A program made the position numbers and the translations under genes. A model generated the notes under the pieces. It was not told the DNA's origin, made no database searches, and saw nothing but the letters and a program-made list of their open reading frames with translations. This document shows, piece after piece, positions 46,934-56,486 of a DNA stretch of 64,000 bases (positions are counted from its first letter, which is position 1; each line of letters opens with the position of its first letter). This DNA is from Microvirga sp. ACRRW. GTDB taxonomy: Bacteria > Pseudomonadota > Alphaproteobacteria > Rhizobiales > Beijerinckiaceae. The stretch is taken from assembly GCF_022346925.1 (NCBI RefSeq), contig NZ_JAKRNJ010000005.1, positions 186,001-250,000 of the forward strand, read 5' to 3'.

Positions 46934-47536
46934 TTATCCCTTCTGGCCGATCTTGCTCTCGTTTCCGGCGAGCAGGCGGCTGATATTGGCGCTGTGCTTC
47001 CACCAGAGGAGCGCCACGAGCATCACCGTCATGGCGGCCATGGCGGGCTGCCCGAGCAGCCAAAGAACGATCGGCGTCGCAGCGCTGGCGGTCAGGGAGG
47101 ACAGCGACGAATAGCGCGAGGCGAAGGCGACGCCGAGCCAGATCGCACAGAAGATCAGCGCGACGATCCAGTTCAGGCCGATCAGCACGCCGATGAAGGT
47201 GGCAACACCCTTGCCGCCCTTGAACTTGAGCCAGACCGGGAAGAGATGGCCGAGGAACGCGCCGAGCGCGGCAAGCGTCGCGAACTGCCCGCCCCATTGG
47301 GCCGCGATCAGCACGGGAACGGTCCCTTTCAGGACGTCGCCCAAGAGGGTCGCGATGGCAATCCCCTTATTCCCTGTCCGCAGGACGTTGGTCGCGCCAA
47401 TATTGCCGGAGCCGACGTTACGGATGTCGCCCAACCCTGCCATGCGGGTGAAGATCAACCCGAAGGGGATGGAGCCCAGGAGATAGCCGAAGGCCAGGGC
47501 CCCGAGCAGGTACAGCAGATTTGCTTCTTCAGACAT
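46934..47536 (-). CDS. plsY: Acyl-phosphate glycerol-3-phosphate acyltransferase
   Basis: First acylation step of phospholipid synthesis, using acyl phosphate. The 200-residue integral membrane protein has five helices and the three PlsY loop motifs: [24 protein letters not shown] and FKGGKGVAT, and also [17 protein letters not shown] at the end. From ATG 47536 (MSEEANLLY). It lies between pyrC-like and dprA in one leftward cluster with short gaps, likely one transcript. Confidence 0.96.
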   Translation of the reverse strand: MSEEANLLYLLGALAFGYLLGSIPFGLIFTRMAGLGDIRNVGSGNIGATNVLRTGNKGIAIATLLGDVLKGTVPVLIAAQWGGQFATLAALGAFLGHLFPVWLKFKGGKGVATFIGVLIGLNWIVALIFCAIWLGVAFASRYSSLSSLTASAATPIVLWLLGQPAMAAMTVMLVALLWWKHSANISRLLAGNESKIGQKG

Positions 47537-47546
47537 TCGCTTCTCG

Positions 47547-48839
47547 TCAGATCGAACGGCGGTCGAACACGATCCTGCCCGCAACCATCGTGATCGTCAC
47601 CTGTCCTTCGAGACGGGCTTCATCGAAGGGCGAGTTCTTGGACAGGGATTTCAGATCGCGTTTGTCGAGCACGTAAGGCGCCTCCGGATCGAACAGAATG
47701 AGGTCGGCAGGAGCGCCGACTTTCAGCCGCCCGGAGGGCAAACCCAGGATTTCAGCCGGTTTCGTGGAGAGCGCGCGCAGGAGTTTGGGCAGCGAGATGC
47801 GATCTGAGTGGACCAACCGAAGCGCCGCCGAGAGCAGCGTTTCGAGCCCCACGGCCCCATCGGCAGCCTCCGCGAAGGGCAGTCGCTTGTTCTCGACATC
47901 CTGTGGATTGTGGTCCGAGACGATCACGTCGATGGTGCCATCCGTCAGCGCCTCGATCATCGCCTGCCGGTCATCCTCGTCCCGCAGAGGCGGCGAGAGC
48001 TTCAGGAAGGTGCGGTAATCGCCGATGTCGTTTTCGTTGAGCGACAAGTGGTTGATGGACACGCCGCAGGTGACCGGCAGCCCCTTGGCCTTGGCTGTGC
48101 GCACGATCTCCGCCGAATCGGCGCAGGAGATCATCGCCGCGTGGTAACGCGCGCCGGTGAGGCGCACGAGGCGCATGTCGCGCTCTAATAGAATCGTCTC
48201 GGCCTCGCGCGGAATGCCGGGAAGCCCGAGGCGGGAGGCGAACTCGCCCTCGTTCATTACGCCCTGCCCCACGAGGTTCGGGTCTTCCACGTGGTGGACG
48301 ATCAGGGCGTCGAAATCCCGGGCATAGGTCAGCGCCCGGCGCATCACCTGCGCATTGGTGACGGAGCGCGCGCCATCGGTGAACATGATGGCGCCGGCCT
48401 CCTTCAGCCGCCCGATCTCCGCCATCTCCTCGCCCTTAAGACCCTTGGTCAGAGCGGCAGCGGGAAGAATGTTCACGACGGAGGTGTCGCGCGCGCGCCT
48501 CACGATGAAGTCGATCACCGCCGGATCGTCGAGCGCGGGGCTCGTATCCGGCATGGAGACGACGGTGGTCACGCCACCAGCGGCAGCAGCCTCGCCCGCG
48601 CTCTTGAGCGTCTCGCGATAAGGCCCGCCCGGCTCGCCGATGAAGGCGCGCATGTCGATGAGGCCGGGGGCAAGAACCTGCCCGCCGCAATCGATCACGT
48701 CGGCGTCAGCGGCTTGTGTCAGCTGCGGACCGAGATCCCGGATCACGCCGTCGTGGGCCAGAAGGCCGCCCGCTTGCTCGCGCCCGGTATCGGGGTCGAT
48801 GAGGCGTGCGTTGGTAAAGAGGATTGGTTTCATGCTCAT
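47547..48839 (-). CDS. Dihydroorotase-like protein, probably non-catalytic (PyrX type)
   Basis: The 430-residue amidohydrolase-fold protein (ATG 48839; GTG 48851 and ATG 48833 are alternatives) follows pyrB closely, the setting of pyrC'. Active dihydroorotases have a DxHxH metal site; here the matching segment reads [19 protein letters not shown], with no His pair. SDHNPQD stands where DHAPH is usual. It is thus probably an inactive partner that stabilises the transcarbamylase, as in Pseudomonas. The true dihydroorotase is then encoded elsewhere. The GTG 48851 would overlap the pyrB stop as GTGA. Confidence 0.93.
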   Translation of the reverse strand: MSMKPILFTNARLIDPDTGREQAGGLLAHDGVIRDLGPQLTQAADADVIDCGGQVLAPGLIDMRAFIGEPGGPYRETLKSAGEAAAAGGVTTVVSMPDTSPALDDPAVIDFIVRRARDTSVVNILPAAALTKGLKGEEMAEIGRLKEAGAIMFTDGARSVTNAQVMRRALTYARDFDALIVHHVEDPNLVGQGVMNEGEFASRLGLPGIPREAETILLERDMRLVRLTGARYHAAMISCADSAEIVRTAKAKGLPVTCGVSINHLSLNENDIGDYRTFLKLSPPLRDEDDRQAMIEALTDGTIDVIVSDHNPQDVENKRLPFAEAADGAVGLETLLSAALRLVHSDRISLPKLLRALSTKPAEILGLPSGRLKVGAPADLILFDPEAPYVLDKRDLKSLSKNSPFDEARLEGQVTITMVAGRIVFDRRSI

Positions 48840-48847
48840 CGCGCGTC

Positions 48848-49795
48848 TCACCCGTTCGGCAGATGGCTCGCGAGAGCCTCCAGCACCGCCATGCGGACGG
48901 CCACGCCCATCTCAACCTGTTCGCGGATCAGCGATTGCGCGCCGTCTGCAACGTCCGAGGAAATCTCCACGCCCCGGTTCATCGGGCCCGGATGCATCAC
49001 GAGCGCATCAGGCTTGGCGAAGGAGAGTTTCTCCTGATCGAGACCGTAGAAGCGGAAATACTCTTTCACCGACGGCACGAAGGAGCCGTTCATGCGCTCG
49101 CGCTGGAGGCGCAGCATCATGACGATGTCCGCGCCCTCCAACCCTTTGCGCATGTCGGTGAAGGTGGGGAAGCCAAGGCGCGCGATGCCGGGCGGCAGCA
49201 GGTTCGTAGGCGCGACGAGGCGAACCTGCGCCCCCATCGCAGCGAGTAGGATCATGTTGGAGCGCGCCACGCGCGAATGCAGGATGTCGCCGCAGATCGC
49301 AACGACGAGGCCTTCGATGCGCCCCTTGTTGCGGCGGATGGTGAGCGCATCGAGGAGCGCCTGGGTCGGATGCTCATGCGCGCCGTCGCCCGCATTCACC
49401 ACCGCGCAATCGACTTTCTGCGCGAGCAGATGCACCGCACCCGCCGCGTGATGGCGCACCACGATGATGTCGGGGCGCATGGCGTTGAGCGTCGCTGCCG
49501 TGTCGATGAGCGTCTCGCCCTTCTTCACGGAGGACGAGGCCACTGCCATGTTCATCACATCGGCGCCCAGGCGCTTGCCGGCGATCTCGAAGGAGGATTG
49601 CGTGCGGGTGGACGGCTCGAAGAACAGATTGATCTGCGTGCGGCCCAGAAGCGACGTCTTCCGCTTCTCGATCTGGCGGCTCACCTCGACCTGTTGGTCG
49701 GCGAGGTCGAGCAGGGCTTGAATGTCCAAAGGAGACAATCCCTCGATGCCGAGGAGATGCCGGTGAGGAAAAACGGATCGCGGGGTGTCTGTCAT
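48848..49795 (-). CDS. pyrB: Aspartate carbamoyltransferase catalytic chain
   Basis: Makes carbamoyl-aspartate, the first step committed to pyrimidines. The 315-residue protein has the carbamoyl-phosphate motif FEPSTRT, the [10 protein letters not shown] loop, [20 protein letters not shown] and the C-terminal [12 protein letters not shown]. There is no regulatory-chain gene (pyrI). Its downstream neighbour is a dihydroorotase-like protein, so the enzyme probably forms the large complex known from other proteobacteria. ATG 49795 opens the frame. Confidence 0.97.
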   Translation of the reverse strand: MTDTPRSVFPHRHLLGIEGLSPLDIQALLDLADQQVEVSRQIEKRKTSLLGRTQINLFFEPSTRTQSSFEIAGKRLGADVMNMAVASSSVKKGETLIDTAATLNAMRPDIIVVRHHAAGAVHLLAQKVDCAVVNAGDGAHEHPTQALLDALTIRRNKGRIEGLVVAICGDILHSRVARSNMILLAAMGAQVRLVAPTNLLPPGIARLGFPTFTDMRKGLEGADIVMMLRLQRERMNGSFVPSVKEYFRFYGLDQEKLSFAKPDALVMHPGPMNRGVEISSDVADGAQSLIREQVEMGVAVRMAVLEALASHLPNG

Positions 49796-49911
49796 CTTAA
49801 AGCCATCGCTATAGGCGCTATGGGCCTTAGCGGCAAGCCGCCGTTCCTTCCGCGATGAAGAAAAGCCCCAGGAATGATTTAGACGCCATGGCTTACGGTC
49901 AAAGACGTCCT

Positions 49912-50637
49912 TCAGTCCCGTTCCAGCTTCTGATCAGTATGAAGGTAGCTGGGGGTATATTGCCCCAACTGCCGAAGTTTCTCCCAATCGTTGATGATAA
50001 GGGCTCTGCCGCGTGAGGTGATCAGCCCATCGGTCCGAAGCTCCTGAAGAACCCTGTTGACGTGGACTGTGCTCATGCCGAAGGCGTCCCCCAGCTCCTC
50101 CTGCGTAAAAGGCAACTCGTAACTGTTCCCTTCAGTCAGCCCCACGACCTCGAGGCGGTCTCGCATCTCGCAGAAAAAATGCGCCAGGCGCTCGCGAGCC
50201 TCCATCTGCCCCAGCACCGTCAGCCATGTGCGATGAACGGCCCCATCGATGAGCGTGGTCAGCCAGAGGGCGCGGGTAAGATATGGATATGCCTTCGTGA
50301 TTTCCTTCAAGTCGCTATGTGCCACATGAGCCACGGAGCAAGGAGTCAGTGCGGCGATCCCGTCGTCCATATGCTTCAGCAGGAAGCTGTGCAGATCCGC
50401 GAAGTCGCCCGCGATGTGAAAGGCTGTAATCTGCCGCCGTCCATCGAGCGAGTGGTTGTAGCGTATGGCAAACCCTTCGAGAAAGAGCGTACTGTGGGAG
50501 GTTGTGGTGCCTTCGGGGACAATAGCCTCGCGCGGCCCATAGAAAGCCGTGCGGGACGTGATTTGTTGAAGTACACGTTTCTCGTCCTCCGTCAGAGGGC
50601 CGTGCCGCTCCAGTTTGCTGATAAGGGCATGAGACAT
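49912..50637 (-). CDS. Crp/Fnr family transcriptional regulator
   Basis: From ATG 50637 the 241-residue protein has an N-terminal cyclic-nucleotide-binding-type beta-roll ([32 protein letters not shown] as two blocks), a long dimer helix, and a C-terminal helix-turn-helix, [28 protein letters not shown]. The Cys set of oxygen-sensing FNR is not present, so it is of the FixK/other type and its signal is unknown. A TTG 21 nt upstream could extend it. It lies 32 nt from a DUF6894 gene and shares its direction. Confidence 0.93.
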   Translation of the reverse strand: MSHALISKLERHGPLTEDEKRVLQQITSRTAFYGPREAIVPEGTTTSHSTLFLEGFAIRYNHSLDGRRQITAFHIAGDFADLHSFLLKHMDDGIAALTPCSVAHVAHSDLKEITKAYPYLTRALWLTTLIDGAVHRTWLTVLGQMEARERLAHFFCEMRDRLEVVGLTEGNSYELPFTQEELGDAFGMSTVHVNRVLQELRTDGLITSRGRALIINDWEKLRQLGQYTPSYLHTDQKLERD

Positions 50638-50669
50638 GCGCGCGCTTTCTATGCTCAAGGCTTATGGTG

Positions 50670-50951
50670 TCACCTAGGAGTTTCAGAGAGCGCGGCAAGC
50701 AAGGCCTCATAAAGGCGAGGCGGTAATGCCTCGATGAATGGGATCGTCGCCAACTCCCGTCCCGCCTCATCGGCAATGATAACGGCATCCCTCAACCAAT
50801 CGTCTTTTCCTTGGCGAGTAGCCTCCGCGAGGATATCCCGAATGCCGTCGACGGCTTCGTTGCGAGCGGCATCAAGGTCCGGAAGCTCAATGCCTTCCGG
50901 ATCGTGAAGGAGAGCTGCGCCCTGCCGGATATGTCTGAAATATCGAGGCAT
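50670..50951 (-). CDS. DUF6894 family protein
   Basis: From ATG 50951 the 93-residue protein begins MPRYFRHIRQG and has DPEGIELPDLDAARNEAV, the hallmark of DUF6894, a small family abundant in Rhizobiales and often encoded near regulators. The rest is helical (ADEAGRELATIPF). The role of the family is unknown. Its ATG lies only 8 nt from the -10 box of an EcfG-type promoter, so the mRNA may have almost no leader. The frame is open 46 codons further upstream, but the conserved start is here. Confidence 0.87.
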   Translation of the reverse strand: MPRYFRHIRQGAALLHDPEGIELPDLDAARNEAVDGIRDILAEATRQGKDDWLRDAVIIADEAGRELATIPFIEALPPRLYEALLAALSETPR

Positions 50952-50958
50952 CCCCCCA

Positions 50959-50983
50959 AACGGCGACAACCGTCCGTTGTTCC
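50959..50983 (-). promoter_or_regulatory. Candidate EcfG general-stress promoter of the DUF6894 gene
   Basis: On the minus strand GGAAC (50983-50979) is followed by a 16-nt spacer and CGTT (50962-50959), matching the GGAAC-N16/17-CGTT promoter of sigma EcfG in alphaproteobacteria. The expected transcript start falls at or within a few nt of the ATG. Confidence 0.55.
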
Positions 50984-51068
50984 TTGTCTTCCAAAACAAG
51001 TCGCAGCTGTTACTCCTGCTGATTTCCGACCTAGAATAGCCTTGGGATAATATGAGGGGTCGTTGGCT

Positions 51069-52703
51069 ATGACCGCATTCCAGACCCATGACATCGTCAA
51101 CCAGACGCCGCCCTTCGGTGACGTGAACCTGATCGCAGGCGATAAGCCCCTGCTGGATGCTCTCAGGAGCAACGGCGTGAATCCCGGGGCCGAAGGATTA
51201 ACCGCCTTCGGGGAGGCCTGGGGCAGCGCCGAGCGGCTCGACCTGGGGCGGCTCGCCAACGAGAACCCGCCGAAACTGCGCACGCACGATCCGCGCGGCT
51301 ACCGCATCGACGCGGTCGAGTTTCACCCCGCCTATCATGCCCTCATGCATGCCAGCATGGCGGACGGGCTTCATTGTTCGACCTGGGACGAGCCTAAGAG
51401 CGGGCATGAGCATGTAGCCCGTGCCGCGCGGATCTACACCGTGGCGGGTGTCGAAAGCGGCCATGTCTGCCCCATCACCATGACCCATGCCTCGGTAGCG
51501 GCGCTGGCGGCTGCTCCAAACCGGCTGAAAGAGTGGCTGCCGAAGATCCGCTGGCGGGATTACGATTCCCGGTTCATGCCCTTCTGGGAAAAAGCTTCTG
51601 TCACCCTCGGCATGGGGATGACCGAGAAGCAGGGCGGCACCGATGTGCGCGCCAACAGCACCCGCGCTGTGCCTATGGCCGGCGACGAATATGCGCTCAC
51701 AGGGCACAAATGGTTCATGTCCGCTCCCATGTGCGATGCCTTTCTGGTGCTGGCCCAGGCTCCCGGCGGCCTCACCTGCTTCCTCGTGCCTCGCTTCAGG
51801 CCCGACGGCTCCCTCAATGGGCTTCTCCTCCAGCGGCTGAAGGACAAGCTGGGGAATCGTTCCAACGCTTCTTCCGAGGTGGAATTCGTGGAGGCCTTTG
51901 GCTGGCGGATCGGCGAGGAAGGCGCAGGCATACGCACCATCCTCAACATGGTGCAGCTCACCCGCCTCGATTGCGCGGTGGCCTCCGCCGGGCTCGTGCG
52001 GATGGGCTTGAGCGTCGCCATGCACCACGCCCACCATCGCAGCGTGTTCCAGAAAAAACTCATCGACCAGCCCGCCATGCGGATGGTGCTGGCCGACCTT
52101 GCCCTTGAGAACGAGGCTATGACGGCGCTGGCGCTCCGCACCGCCCGCAGCTTCGACCTCACGCCGCAGGATGAGCACGAGGCAGCCTATGCCCGTCTCA
52201 TCACGCCCGCGGCCAAGTTCGGCATCTGCAAGGCCGCGCCCAGGCTTCTCTATGAAGCGATGGAGTGCCTTGGCGGCAATGGATATGTGGAGGAGAGCCC
52301 TCTCCCCCGGCTCTACCGGGAGGCGCCCGTCAATGCGATCTGGGAAGGCTCCGGCAATGTGATCGCCCTCGATCTCCTGCGCGTCGAAAGCCGAGAGCCG
52401 GAACTCGCCGCCTCCGTTCTTGAACGGCTCATGGCCGATGCCGGCGATCTTCCCGGCGCCTCCGAGGCGGCGCGGGACATCATGCTCGCCCTCCGCTCGC
52501 CCGAGTCGGAAGCCAAGGCCCGGTTCATCGCCGAGCGGCTTTTCACCCTCGCGGCCGCAGCGGCCCTCGCCCGCTCCGCGCCGCCGCAAATCACGGAGAC
52601 CTACGCCCTCACCCGCCTCAGGCAGCCAAGCCGACTGACCGGCGCCAATGACCTGGGAGAAGCGGTCAAACCCTTGTTGGATAGAGCTTTCGTCACCATG
52701 TAA
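51069..52703 (+). CDS. AidB-like acyl-CoA dehydrogenase family protein
   Basis: From ATG 51069 (GAGGGG nine nt upstream) the 544-residue flavoprotein has the AidB layout: an N-terminal domain rich in Asp/Pro, then GMGMTEKQGGTDVRANST (FAD/substrate loop), GHKWFMSAPMCDAFLV, the C-terminal helical domain with ECLGGNGYVEESPLPRLYREAPVNAIWEGSGN (two blocks), where the Arg and Glu of AidB-type proteins are kept. E. coli AidB binds DNA and protects against alkylation damage; dehydrogenase activity is weak. It faces the DUF6894 gene. No ada or alk genes are nearby. Confidence 0.94.
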   Translation: MTAFQTHDIVNQTPPFGDVNLIAGDKPLLDALRSNGVNPGAEGLTAFGEAWGSAERLDLGRLANENPPKLRTHDPRGYRIDAVEFHPAYHALMHASMADGLHCSTWDEPKSGHEHVARAARIYTVAGVESGHVCPITMTHASVAALAAAPNRLKEWLPKIRWRDYDSRFMPFWEKASVTLGMGMTEKQGGTDVRANSTRAVPMAGDEYALTGHKWFMSAPMCDAFLVLAQAPGGLTCFLVPRFRPDGSLNGLLLQRLKDKLGNRSNASSEVEFVEAFGWRIGEEGAGIRTILNMVQLTRLDCAVASAGLVRMGLSVAMHHAHHRSVFQKKLIDQPAMRMVLADLALENEAMTALALRTARSFDLTPQDEHEAAYARLITPAAKFGICKAAPRLLYEAMECLGGNGYVEESPLPRLYREAPVNAIWEGSGNVIALDLLRVESREPELAASVLERLMADAGDLPGASEAARDIMLALRSPESEAKARFIAERLFTLAAAAALARSAPPQITETYALTRLRQPSRLTGANDLGEAVKPLLDRAFVTM

Positions 52704-52840
52704 CGATCTAGGTGGAACTGCTGATTTGACTTGTCCGCCGCGATCAACCACTTATCGCGCCTTGGCTGTCAGCAGGACTGACCGCCTCTTACCTTGACAT
52801 TAAGAGCATCCGCTCGCGGCCATCTACGGGAAAGTCGCTC

Positions 52841-55555
52841 ATGAAAGTCGTCGTCGTCGAGTCGCCCGCGAAGGCCAAGACGATCAACAAATATCTCGGC
52901 AAGGATTACGAGGTCCTGGCCTCCTTCGGGCATATCCGCGATCTGCCCGCCAAGGACGGCTCGGTCGACCCGGAAGCCGATTTCCGCATGATCTGGACGC
53001 TCGAGGACAGAGGCTCGAAGCGAGTGACCGACATCGCCAAGGCGATCAAGGGCGCCGAGAAGCTCATTCTCGCCACCGACCCGGATCGCGAAGGCGAGGC
53101 CATCTCCTGGCACGTTCTCGAAGCCCTGCGTGAAAAGCGCGTGCTGAAGGATTTGCCGGTCGAGCGCGTGACCTTCAACGCCATCACCAAGGATGCGGTG
53201 CAGACGGCCCTGCGCAATCCGCGCGAGATCGATCAGGCGCTGGTCGATGCCTATCTCGCCCGCCGCGCCCTCGACTATCTCGTGGGCTTCACGCTCTCTC
53301 CGGTTCTGTGGCGCAAGCTGCCCGGCGCGCGTTCGGCAGGGCGCGTCCAGTCGGTGGCGCTTCGCCTCGTCTGCGACCGCGAACTCGAGATCGAAACCTT
53401 CAAACCGCGCGAATACTGGTCGCTGATCGCGACGCTTGCGACGAAAGACGGCGCGGTGTTCGACGCGCGCCTCGTCGGCGCCGACGGCAAGAAGATCACG
53501 CGTCTTGACATCGGCAACGGCAAGGACGCCGAGGCTTTCAAGAAGGACCTGGAGCTCGCGACCTTCTCGGTGGCGAATATCGAGGCGAAGCCCGCCAAGC
53601 GTCACCCCTACCCGCCCTTCACGACCTCGACCTTGCAGCAAGAGGCCTCACGCAAGCTGGGGCTGGCTCCCGCGCAGACCATGCGCATCGCGCAGCGTCT
53701 TTATGAAGGCGTCGATATCGGCGGCGAGACGGTCGGCCTCATCACCTATATGCGTACCGACGGCGTCGACATGGCCTCCGAGGCCGTGCAGGCCGCGCGC
53801 CGCGTGATCGGCAAGGAATACGGCGACCAATACGTGCCGACCGTGCCGCGCAAGTACACGACCAAGGCAAAGAACGCGCAGGAAGCGCACGAGGCCATCC
53901 GTCCGACGGATATGAGCCGCCTGCCAAAATACGTGACGAAATATCTCGAGCCCGAACAGGCGAAGCTCTACAACCTCATCTGGACCCGTACCGTGGCGAG
54001 CCAGATGGAATCGGCGGAGCTTGAACGCACCACCGCCGACATCTTGGCCGAGGTCGGCCCGCGCAAGCTCGACCTTCGCGCCACCGGTCAGGTCATCAAG
54101 TTCGACGGCTTCCTCACGCTCTATAACGAGAGCAAGGACGACGAAGCGGACGAGGATGAAGGCCGCCTGCCGCCCATGAAGACGGGCGACGGCCTGGAGC
54201 GCCGCCGCATCAACGCGACGCAGCACTTCACCGAGCCGCCGCCGCGCTATTCGGAAGCCTCGCTCGTGAAGCGCATGGAAGAGCTCGGCATCGGCCGTCC
54301 TTCCACCTATGCCGCTGTGCTGCAGACGCTGCGCGACCGCGAATACGTGAAGATCGATAAGAAGCGCCTCGTTCCCGAGGACAAGGGCCGCATCGTAACG
54401 GCCTTCCTGGAAAGCTTCTTCCGCCGCTATGTGGAATACGATTTCACGGCGGATCTCGAAGAGCAGCTCGATCGTGTCTCGAACAACGAGATCGATTGGA
54501 AGCAGGTGATGCGCGAGTTCTGGAAAGATTTCTCCGCCGCCATCGGCGAGACGAAAGAACTGCGCATGACCGAGGTGCTCGATGCGCTGAACGAGCTCCT
54601 CGGCCCGCACATCTTCCCGGACAAGGGCGACGGCTCGAACCCGCGCACCTGCCCGACCTGCGGTACCGGCCAGCTCTCGCTCAAGCTCGGCAAGTTCGGC
54701 TCCTTCATCGGCTGCTCGAACTATCCAGAGTGCAAATACACCCGCCAGCTTGCCGCGACCGGAATCGACGGCGACGGCGATGGCTCGTCCGAGAACGGCG
54801 GCCAGCCCGGCGTGAAGGTTCTGGGCGAGGATCCGGATAGCGGACAGCAGGTCACGCTTCGCGATGGCCGCTTCGGCCCCTTCGTGCAGCTCGGCGAAGG
54901 CGAGAAACCGAAGCGCTCCTCGCTGCCGAAAGGTCTTACTCCTTCGCAGGTGGATCTCGAAAAAGCACTCAAGCTCCTCGCGCTTCCGCGCCAGGTGGCG
55001 ACGCACCCTGAATCCGGTGAGCCGATCCTGGCGAGCATCGGTCGCTACGGGCCTTACGTTCAGCATGGCAAGGTCTACGCCAACCTTGGGCCCGGCGACG
55101 ACGTGCTTGAGATCGGCGCGAACCGCGCCATCGATCTCATCGTCACCAAGGAAAGCGGTGGCGGCGGCGCCCGTCGCGGTGCCGCCGATCCGGGCCGTCC
55201 GCTCGGCGGCGACGATCCGGAATCGGGCAAGCCCATCGTGGTGAAAGCCGGGCGCTTCGGGCCTTATGTTACCGATGGCGAGACCAACGCCACCCTGCCG
55301 CGCAGCATGGCTGCGGAAGCGGTGACGCTGGAGGAAGCCATCGAGCTTCTGAAAGCCCGCCGTGCCGCAGGGCCGTCTAAGAAGGGTGCGCGCGGCCGCA
55401 AGGCAGCTGCAAAGAAAGCCCCCGCTAAGAAAGCCGCGGCTTCGAAGAAGGCCCCTGCCAAGGCTGCAACAAAGACGGCAGCGAAGAAGCCTGCCGCCAA
55501 GAAGGCAGCCGCAAAAAAGGCTCCGGCGAAGAAGTCCGCAAAGGCGGCCGAATGA
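52841..55555 (+). CDS. topA: DNA topoisomerase I
   Basis: Relaxes negative supercoils (type IA). The 904-residue protein has the Toprim domain (VVVESPAKAKTI, DPDREGEAISWH), the active Tyr303 in ITYMRTDG, one zinc finger (CPTCG...CSNYPEC, about residues 603-630), then three short C-terminal repeats (FGPFVQLG, YGPYVQHG, FGPYVTDG). The last 60 residues are a histone-H1-like Lys/Ala tail (AAKKAPAKKAA blocks) that binds DNA without sequence choice; such tails are common in Rhizobiales. mgtC starts one base after the stop. The start ATG 52841 has GGGAAAG upstream. Confidence 0.98.
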   Translation: MKVVVVESPAKAKTINKYLGKDYEVLASFGHIRDLPAKDGSVDPEADFRMIWTLEDRGSKRVTDIAKAIKGAEKLILATDPDREGEAISWHVLEALREKRVLKDLPVERVTFNAITKDAVQTALRNPREIDQALVDAYLARRALDYLVGFTLSPVLWRKLPGARSAGRVQSVALRLVCDRELEIETFKPREYWSLIATLATKDGAVFDARLVGADGKKITRLDIGNGKDAEAFKKDLELATFSVANIEAKPAKRHPYPPFTTSTLQQEASRKLGLAPAQTMRIAQRLYEGVDIGGETVGLITYMRTDGVDMASEAVQAARRVIGKEYGDQYVPTVPRKYTTKAKNAQEAHEAIRPTDMSRLPKYVTKYLEPEQAKLYNLIWTRTVASQMESAELERTTADILAEVGPRKLDLRATGQVIKFDGFLTLYNESKDDEADEDEGRLPPMKTGDGLERRRINATQHFTEPPPRYSEASLVKRMEELGIGRPSTYAAVLQTLRDREYVKIDKKRLVPEDKGRIVTAFLESFFRRYVEYDFTADLEEQLDRVSNNEIDWKQVMREFWKDFSAAIGETKELRMTEVLDALNELLGPHIFPDKGDGSNPRTCPTCGTGQLSLKLGKFGSFIGCSNYPECKYTRQLAATGIDGDGDGSSENGGQPGVKVLGEDPDSGQQVTLRDGRFGPFVQLGEGEKPKRSSLPKGLTPSQVDLEKALKLLALPRQVATHPESGEPILASIGRYGPYVQHGKVYANLGPGDDVLEIGANRAIDLIVTKESGGGGARRGAADPGRPLGGDDPESGKPIVVKAGRFGPYVTDGETNATLPRSMAAEAVTLEEAIELLKARRAAGPSKKGARGRKAAAKKAPAKKAAASKKAPAKAATKTAAKKPAAKKAAAKKAPAKKSAKAAE

Positions 55556-55556
55556 G

Positions 55557-56057
55557 ATGAGTGATTGGGTGTCTTGGATCCTGCTGGACCATGCCGATCA
55601 GGTAGAGATCGCGCTACGCCTCGTCGTGGCTGCTCTCGCCGGTATGGCGGTCGGGCTCAACCGGGACATCCATAACAAGCCCATCGGCATGCGGACGCTC
55701 GGCCTCGTGGCGCTGGGCTCCGCGACCGTGATCCTCTCAGGTTCGGTGTATGAAGGATTGCATTTCGGGCAGGACGCGGTCAGCCGCGTCGTGCAGGGCA
55801 TCATGACGGGCTTGGGCTTCCTTGGTGCAGGCGCGATCATCAAGGGCCGGAATGGCAACGAGGTTCATGGCCTGACCACGGCCGCGACTGTTTGGATTGC
55901 GGCCTCCCTCGGCGTCACGGCAGCCCTGGGCGCATGGTTCATTACCATCGCCGGAACTGTCATGACGCTTGTCGTTCTAACGGTGGGAAAGCCGATTGAG
56001 GATATGCTTGTCCGCCTGTTCTCAGGCCGGACGAAAACCGTGGATGAGGATCGTTAG
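55557..56057 (+). CDS. MgtC/SapB family membrane protein
   Basis: From ATG 55557, one base after the topA stop, the 166-residue protein has four membrane segments: LRLVVAALAGMAVGLNRDI, LGLVALGSATVILSGSV, MTGLGFLGAGAIIKGRN and TAATVWIAASLGVTAALGAW (the family hallmark). The MgtC group is tied to Mg2+ and virulence adaptation, but most members are of unknown role. The frame runs into topA upstream. A four-base overlap with the convergent small gene (56054-56057) is present. Confidence 0.9.
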   Translation: MSDWVSWILLDHADQVEIALRLVVAALAGMAVGLNRDIHNKPIGMRTLGLVALGSATVILSGSVYEGLHFGQDAVSRVVQGIMTGLGFLGAGAIIKGRNGNEVHGLTTAATVWIAASLGVTAALGAWFITIAGTVMTLVVLTVGKPIEDMLVRLFSGRTKTVDEDR

Positions 56058-56239
56058 AAGGCGAAGCTGAGACCGATCACGGCGACAGCGGCGATGGAGA
56101 GCCAAAGCAGGCTCGAACCAAGGCTGCTGCTCTTCGCGGCGGGTGTCGTATCGGGCTCGTCGAAGGCAAATGCTTCTCCGGCGATGCGCGCCGCGCGGTC
56201 CAAGTGGAGTTTCTGTGCGGGTCCCATCGTCGTGCGCAT
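56054..56239 (-). CDS. Small membrane protein, EcfG-regulated candidate
   Basis: From ATG 56239 (GAGGCAAGG upstream) the product has 61 residues: a basic N-terminal half, MRTTMGPAQKLHLDRAARI, and one C-terminal membrane helix, SLLWLSIAAVAVIGLSFAF. The N-terminus with a conserved-looking Gly-Pro-Ala and the C-tail anchor suggest a small tail-anchored inner-membrane protein. Its stop overlaps that of mgtC (convergent). A GGAAC-N17-CGTT stress promoter lies 38 nt upstream. The frame continues 33 codons above the ATG without a better start. Function is unknown. Confidence 0.68.
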   Translation of the reverse strand: MRTTMGPAQKLHLDRAARIAGEAFAFDEPDTTPAAKSSSLGSSLLWLSIAAVAVIGLSFAF

Positions 56240-56277
56240 CCTTGCCTCGCTTCCGTTAAGCTTATGCTTAAACGAGC

Positions 56278-56303
56278 AACGTGAACCAAGGCTAAACGGT
56301 TCC
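56278..56303 (-). promoter_or_regulatory. Candidate EcfG general-stress promoter of the 61-residue protein
   Basis: On the minus strand GGAAC (56303-56299), a 17-nt spacer and CGTT (56281-56278). The expected start near 56270 gives a 5' leader of about 30 nt to ATG 56239, a normal arrangement. Confidence 0.6.
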
Positions 56304-56486
56304 TGTGACAGGCTAAAGACATCCTTTAGAGGCATCACAGATACTACCTAAACGAGGGTTTCCAAGGCCCAGTTTTTGTGGCCTGTGACCCTAAACCGTC
56401 TTTTCGTTTCCGTTTTGTTCTCGTATAAAAATGGAATGAGAAATAGTGTAAACAAGCGCGAATCATTGAAGCGAACCAAGGTCCCC

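Noticed and set aside
52794..52840. TTGACA before topA as a promoter
   Set aside because: A perfect -35 box at 52794-52799, but no acceptable -10 box at 16-18 nt spacing.
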